From: Dysgonamonadaceae bacterium
GTDB taxonomy: Bacteria > Bacteroidota > Bacteroidia > Bacteroidales > Azobacteroidaceae
DNA: 10,311 bases
Assembly: GCA_031258895.1 (NCBI GenBank)
Contig: JAIRMF010000062.1
Coordinates: forward strand, 1 to 10,311
Direction: 5' to 3'
Shown piece by piece: positions 7,299-10,311 of this stretch (position 1 is the stretch's first letter; each line of letters opens with the position of its first letter). The notes under the pieces are model-generated. The model saw nothing but the letters and a program-made list of their open reading frames with translations. It was not told the DNA's origin and searched no databases. The position numbers were made by a program, and so were the translations under genes.

Positions 7299-8867
7299 TC
7301 AATTGATTATTATATCCATCGCCGTTTTGATTGTTCTTTCGCTACCATCTGGACCACGTGCAACTACACCTCGTATAAAGACATGAGAGCCTTTTGCTCT
7401 GCCTCGGAGCATAGTTTTTTGTTCTTCCGTGAACCGTCCGCCTTGTGCGGTAGCTTTCACATCGTAGCCCATTGCATCGAGATACATCACATCGAACTTA
7501 ACGGCCGTGAAGGGTACATTCAGGACGCCGTCATCTATTGCAACCGTGATTGCCTCGGTCGCCAGCAGGGTGGACTTGCCTAATGCTCCGCCCTCGAATT
7601 TTTCCAGATTACCTTTTGTATCTTTTACCGTCAGGAAGACTGAGGGTGGGGGCAGGGGTCGGACTTTGAATGTTGTCTTTGCCATTTCCTGCGTTCGTCC
7701 GTCGGCAGTTTTTGCCATGACCGATACGACCGTTTCTTCTCCCGCTTTTGCGGGTCGTGCGATCCATACGTCATCCGATTCTCGTGTAAGTGTACCGTTA
7801 GTCATTGTAGCCGTCACGTTGTGGCTAGGGATACCGGGGACTGCTATTTGGAGGTTGTTTTCTATGCCTGGGTAAAGCACATTCATCAGCAGAGAGGCGA
7901 CGGTTGCCGATTGTGGGATGACCGAATAGGAGGTTTCGAATTCACGGCGGAGAGTATTTCCGTTTCCGGTAGCGAGTTCGATATATCCTTTTACCGGGAA
8001 GTTTCCGGTCGTGTTGGTTGCCGTTGTAAAACGTCCGTTTGCATCTTGCGGTAACAGTCTACCGTTTACGAATACTGTCGGGCGTTGTGTGGAGTCGATA
8101 GCGGTAGCCACGATGTCCGCCACATAGTTTTGCCCTCGCATCACGATTTGCGACCGCGGGATGACTTGCGCTTCTATTGTATTGACTCGGAAGTCTTTTA
8201 TATCTATATTTTTGAGAAGGTCGTTTAGCACTTCGCCTTCCGCGTATCGTATATCGCTTTGCAGTTTAGTGAGCAGGGTCACGGCGGCTGCGACGGGCAT
8301 TTGAAAGAACATGGATTCTTCCCAGGTCTGTTTATTTTCTCTTGCGTTATCAGAAAGTTCGGTACTGAGATTGTTTTCGATAATGTTTTTGATGGACTTG
8401 TCTACCACCATTGAGGAGATATATTCGCGGTAGGCGTTAATTTCGGTTTTCAGTCTGGCGCCGTCAATTTTACCCTGTTCGAACATTACCTCGTACGAGG
8501 CGTTGAGGTCATCGGGATGTTTCAGGTTTTCGGGGTCTCCGTTTTTGCCGTCGGACTTTTGTACGATACGGTATTTAAGGTTTTGGGTGTAGTTGTAGAG
8601 GGAGTCGGACTTTGCTTTTACCTGTTGGGCGCGGTCGTACCATATCTGTGTTTTTTCGGGGTTTTGCAGATGATAGGCGTCCAGGTCTTCGAATATTCTT
8701 TCATTGCGGGAGGAAGAGGATGAGACGGTACGCAGCAATCCGGACTCGACGAGTTTGAATCCGTCCAGGACTTCTGTTGAGACATTAAGGGCTAACATTC
8801 CGATGAAAACCAGATACATCAGGTTGATCATCTTTTGCCGTGGGGAATTGGGATTATTTGCTGCCAT
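7299..8867 (-). CDS. gldM: GldM/PorM, periplasm-spanning part of the type IX secretion/gliding motor
   Basis: A 522-residue protein, close to known GldM and PorM lengths (about 515). The short cytoplasmic N-terminus with SPRQKMINLMYLVFIGMLAL contains the conserved Arg10 and a single membrane helix (about 13-31) that sits inside the GldL pentamer. Residues about 32-222 form the helical first periplasmic domain, followed by three beta-rich domains, roughly 225-315, 320-405 and 408-522. The last contains the family pattern EEQKTMLRGRAKGSHVFIRG and ends MDIIIN. In the family, GldM transmits rotation driven by proton flow in GldL to the outer-membrane GldK/GldN ring. It is separated from gldL by only three bases (stop TAA, then AAG, then ATG), so the two are translationally coupled. 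What normally follows is gldN; here dsbD follows instead. The fold appears complete, with no missing domain. Confidence 0.95.
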   Translation of the reverse strand: MAANNPNSPRQKMINLMYLVFIGMLALNVSTEVLDGFKLVESGLLRTVSSSSSRNERIFEDLDAYHLQNPEKTQIWYDRAQQVKAKSDSLYNYTQNLKYRIVQKSDGKNGDPENLKHPDDLNASYEVMFEQGKIDGARLKTEINAYREYISSMVVDKSIKNIIENNLSTELSDNARENKQTWEESMFFQMPVAAAVTLLTKLQSDIRYAEGEVLNDLLKNIDIKDFRVNTIEAQVIPRSQIVMRGQNYVADIVATAIDSTQRPTVFVNGRLLPQDANGRFTTATNTTGNFPVKGYIELATGNGNTLRREFETSYSVIPQSATVASLLMNVLYPGIENNLQIAVPGIPSHNVTATMTNGTLTRESDDVWIARPAKAGEETVVSVMAKTADGRTQEMAKTTFKVRPLPPPSVFLTVKDTKGNLEKFEGGALGKSTLLATEAITVAIDDGVLNVPFTAVKFDVMYLDAMGYDVKATAQGGRFTEEQKTMLRGRAKGSHVFIRGVVARGPDGSERTIKTAMDIIIN

Positions 8868-8870
8868 CTT

Positions 8871-10034
8871 TTAGTAGTTTAATGTCTGGTCGGATGTTGG
8901 ATTGGGGTTTGGGTTGGGGAAATTGATGCTGCCGGATCCGTACATGTTCATGGTCATTGCGTTTAGCAACCTGTTGTATACGCCATTGAGGGCGTGCAGT
9001 TGTTGGGCCATTTTTTCCGTTTCGGTACGGAACACGGAACTGTCTAAGATTGAGCCTTCATAGAGGTCTTTTATTCTCATCAGCCCTGCATTAATCCGTT
9101 CAATGGCGTCTATCTGGGAGCTTACTCCTTTGAGTTGTATTTCATATATTGTGTTCAGGCCCTGAATATTTCTGTTCAGCGCTTCTATTTGATGTACATA
9201 TCCGTGGGAATGTTTATTGATATCGTTAGAGTTGTCGGTTATGCTTTTGTAGGAGTCGAGCAGGACGTCGGAGACTGAAGTCAGGCTGGACGTCACCTCA
9301 TTGAATTTGGTCATTGTGTCGGACATATTTTGCAGTCTGTCCATATATTGTTGTGTAGCGTCCGTCATTTCGGCCATTCGGGAGAGTTGGTCGGCTGCTG
9401 CGGCCATTTTTCTGATACTTTCGGTAAGCGCGTTACTGTCTTCTTCTGACAGGTTTACGGCATTTGGAATTCCGAATGAACTTTGCACCTGTCCTGGCGT
9501 CATATTCTCTACCGCCTCGACTGCGCTTTGCGCTTTGCCTGTCGGCTGTTGGCCGTTGCTTTCGCTACCTGCGTTACCTGTCCCTGTCCCACCGCCGGGG
9601 CCGAACGATGCGCCGCCGATGACAACCACTCCGCCTCCGCCGGTACCCGAAACAATGCCGTTGCCGTCGAAATTTTCTTCGCCGTTACCGGAACCGATAA
9701 CAACCGGTCCGCTGCCTGCGTTACCGGAGCCGCCGCCTTTGCCGAACACGGGACGTTCTTCCTGTTCGTCTCCCAGTACCGGGAAAACGCGGTCCCACTC
9801 ATATTCCTGTGCGGGACGGTCAAACGCCGAGATGGCGAATACTCCGGCCTCCGTTATCAGCCCTACGTAAAGCAGGAGGTTTCCGAGTCCGAACGGCCAG
9901 TGCATCAGTTTTGCGAGGACGCCGATAATAATTATTGACGCTCCTATTCCGTAACATACCTGGAACAGGCATCTGCCGCTCTCGCCCGAGAGGACTTTTT
10001 CGATGATGTTTTTTGTTCTACTTTTGAATCCCAT
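8871..10034 (-). CDS. gldL: GldL/PorL, inner-membrane stator of the type IX secretion/gliding motor, with glycine-rich insert
   Basis: A 387-residue protein. Two membrane helices (about 26-43 and 50-70) contain the hallmarks AKLMHWPFG, with Lys42, and GLITEAGVFAISAFDRP, with Glu62, the in-membrane acidic residue through which the family conducts protons. After the helices, residues 98-161 form a low-complexity segment in which 27 of 64 residues are Gly, with Ser, Asn and Val. From about 167 the protein is a long helical/coiled-coil cytoplasmic domain (MAAAADQLSRMAEMTDATQQ; HALNGVYNRLLNAM) as in PorL, ending in an Asn-Pro repeat tail. Known members are shorter (F. johnsoniae GldL about 215, PorL about 309), and the insert accounts for the difference from PorL. 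It is the first gene of the unit; GAAG just upstream of the ATG is at best a weak ribosome site. No gldK precedes it in the window. Confidence 0.93.
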   Translation of the reverse strand: MGFKSRTKNIIEKVLSGESGRCLFQVCYGIGASIIIIGVLAKLMHWPFGLGNLLLYVGLITEAGVFAISAFDRPAQEYEWDRVFPVLGDEQEERPVFGKGGGSGNAGSGPVVIGSGNGEENFDGNGIVSGTGGGGVVVIGGASFGPGGGTGTGNAGSESNGQQPTGKAQSAVEAVENMTPGQVQSSFGIPNAVNLSEEDSNALTESIRKMAAAADQLSRMAEMTDATQQYMDRLQNMSDTMTKFNEVTSSLTSVSDVLLDSYKSITDNSNDINKHSHGYVHQIEALNRNIQGLNTIYEIQLKGVSSQIDAIERINAGLMRIKDLYEGSILDSSVFRTETEKMAQQLHALNGVYNRLLNAMTMNMYGSGSINFPNPNPNPTSDQTLNY

Positions 10035-10281
10035 GACTTCTAAATGTTGATATTGTTAACCTAATAACGGAATTATTTGCTATTTATTTTCCGGTGTGCA
10101 AATTTTTTATTGTTAATTTTTACGCTGCATGTTTATTGACCTTGTTTGGGGTTGCAATGTTTTTTATCCGTTTTTGCATCGAAATAAAAATAAGGCTGAC
10201 CGTCGGGATGCGGATTTGTATGAAAAGTTTCGGTCAGGACGGGGAAGCCTGACGTCTCGCTGCAATCCTTTTTTACGGTGA
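10035..10281 (-). other. Leader upstream of gldL, no convincing gene, possible structured RNA
   Basis: About 247 bases separate gldL from its likely promoter. Read on the minus strand, it holds a hairpin of GTCAGG with CCTGAC (10233-10253, 9-base loop). An alternative hairpin of CTGACCG with CGGTCAG (10196-10237) shares 10233-10237 with the first, so only one of the two can form at a time. A T-rich stretch follows the second. GGATTGCA (10261-10268) can pair with TTGCAACC (10150-10157) with one bulged base, closing the whole element. The half nearest gldL (10035-10130) is plain AT-rich sequence. A minus-strand frame is open from 10300 to a TAA at 10133 but has no start codon, and a 19-codon ORF at 10179-10120 (MQKRIKNIATPNKVNKHAA) has no ribosome site. 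I do not recognise a known RNA family here. Confidence 0.35.
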
Positions 10282-10311
10282 CAAAGGTACGGTTTCCTTT
10301 TTAAATGGCAA
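10282..10311 (-). promoter_or_regulatory. Bacteroidota-type promoter driving gldL-gldM
   Basis: On the minus strand, TTG (10311-10309) is followed after 19 bases by TACCTTTG (10289-10282). This is an exact match to the -7 consensus TAnnTTTG of the Bacteroidota primary sigma factor at its normal spacing from a -33 TTG-type box. Transcription would begin near 10275, giving a leader of about 240 bases. A second, poorer candidate with AAAATTTG at 10106-10099 would give a short leader but lacks a -33 box. Confidence 0.65.

Noticed and set aside
7237..7302. Longer N-terminus for the DsbD-type protein starting at 7302
   Set aside because: The extra 22 residues overlap the gldM stop and precede a complete signal peptide that begins at 7236.
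9301..9870. Long plus-strand open frame, 189 codons, proline-rich
   Set aside because: It is the antisense of gldL; its proline-rich stretch is the mirror of the glycine codons of the GldL linker. GldL has clear family motifs, this frame has none.
10157..10252. Plus-strand ORF of 31 codons starting MFFIRFCIEIKI
   Set aside because: Antisense to the gldL leader, no ribosome site, no promoter on the plus strand, and no recognisable pattern.
10233..10253. Resemblance of GGTCAGGACGGGGAAG (plus strand) to the signal recognition particle RNA core
   Set aside because: The conserved GGAA apical loop and the opposing strand of the SRP RNA symmetric loop are not there, and no promoter is visible on that strand.

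Overview
The window reads as a chromosomal segment from a member of the Bacteroidota, most likely Bacteroidales. The evidence is a GldL/GldM pair (a gliding/type IX secretion motor found only in this phylum), a TonB-dependent receptor with an N-terminal carboxypeptidase-regulatory-like domain, a lipoprotein with a Bacteroidota-type surface-export signature, a promoter matching the Bacteroidota consensus (TTG, 19 bases, TAnnTTTG), and AT-rich leaders without clear Shine-Dalgarno sites. The placement within Bacteroidales is an inference. Every gene I can support lies on the minus strand, so the biological order runs from high to low coordinates.

Layout in transcription order. (1) 10282-10311: a good promoter match at the window edge, followed by a roughly 240-base leader with potential RNA structure and no convincing gene. 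(2) 10034-8871 gldL and 8867-7299 gldM, three bases apart: the proton-driven inner-membrane motor pair. GldL carries an unusually long glycine-rich insert. (3) 7236-5281: a complete three-module DsbD-type thiol:disulfide interchange protein. (4) 5204-3807: a SEDS-family (FtsW-like) membrane protein that keeps the Bacteroidales FtsW framework but deviates at several conserved positions. (5) 3806-3619: an AT-rich intergenic region with two perfect inverted repeats. (6) 3618-823: a TonB-dependent receptor. (7) 767 to beyond base 1: a lipoprotein with a predicted right-handed beta-helix, cut by the window edge.

Two transcription units are likely. The first is gldL-gldM-dsbD-ftsW-like, with gaps of 3, 62 and 76 bases and no clear terminator between the genes. 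Its parts all act at the envelope: the motor supplies energy, DsbD delivers reducing power to periplasmic cysteines, and the SEDS protein flips or polymerises peptidoglycan precursor. The usual T9SS neighbours gldK and gldN are absent on both sides of gldLM within this window. The second unit is receptor plus surface lipoprotein (55-base gap), which looks like an outer-membrane uptake pair in which a beta-helix lipoprotein takes the place of a SusD-type partner. The substrate cannot be told from the sequence.

The points most worth following up are the gldLM pair without gldK/gldN, the divergent FtsW paralogue next to it, the glycine-rich GldL linker, the leader upstream of gldL, and the palindromes in front of the receptor gene.
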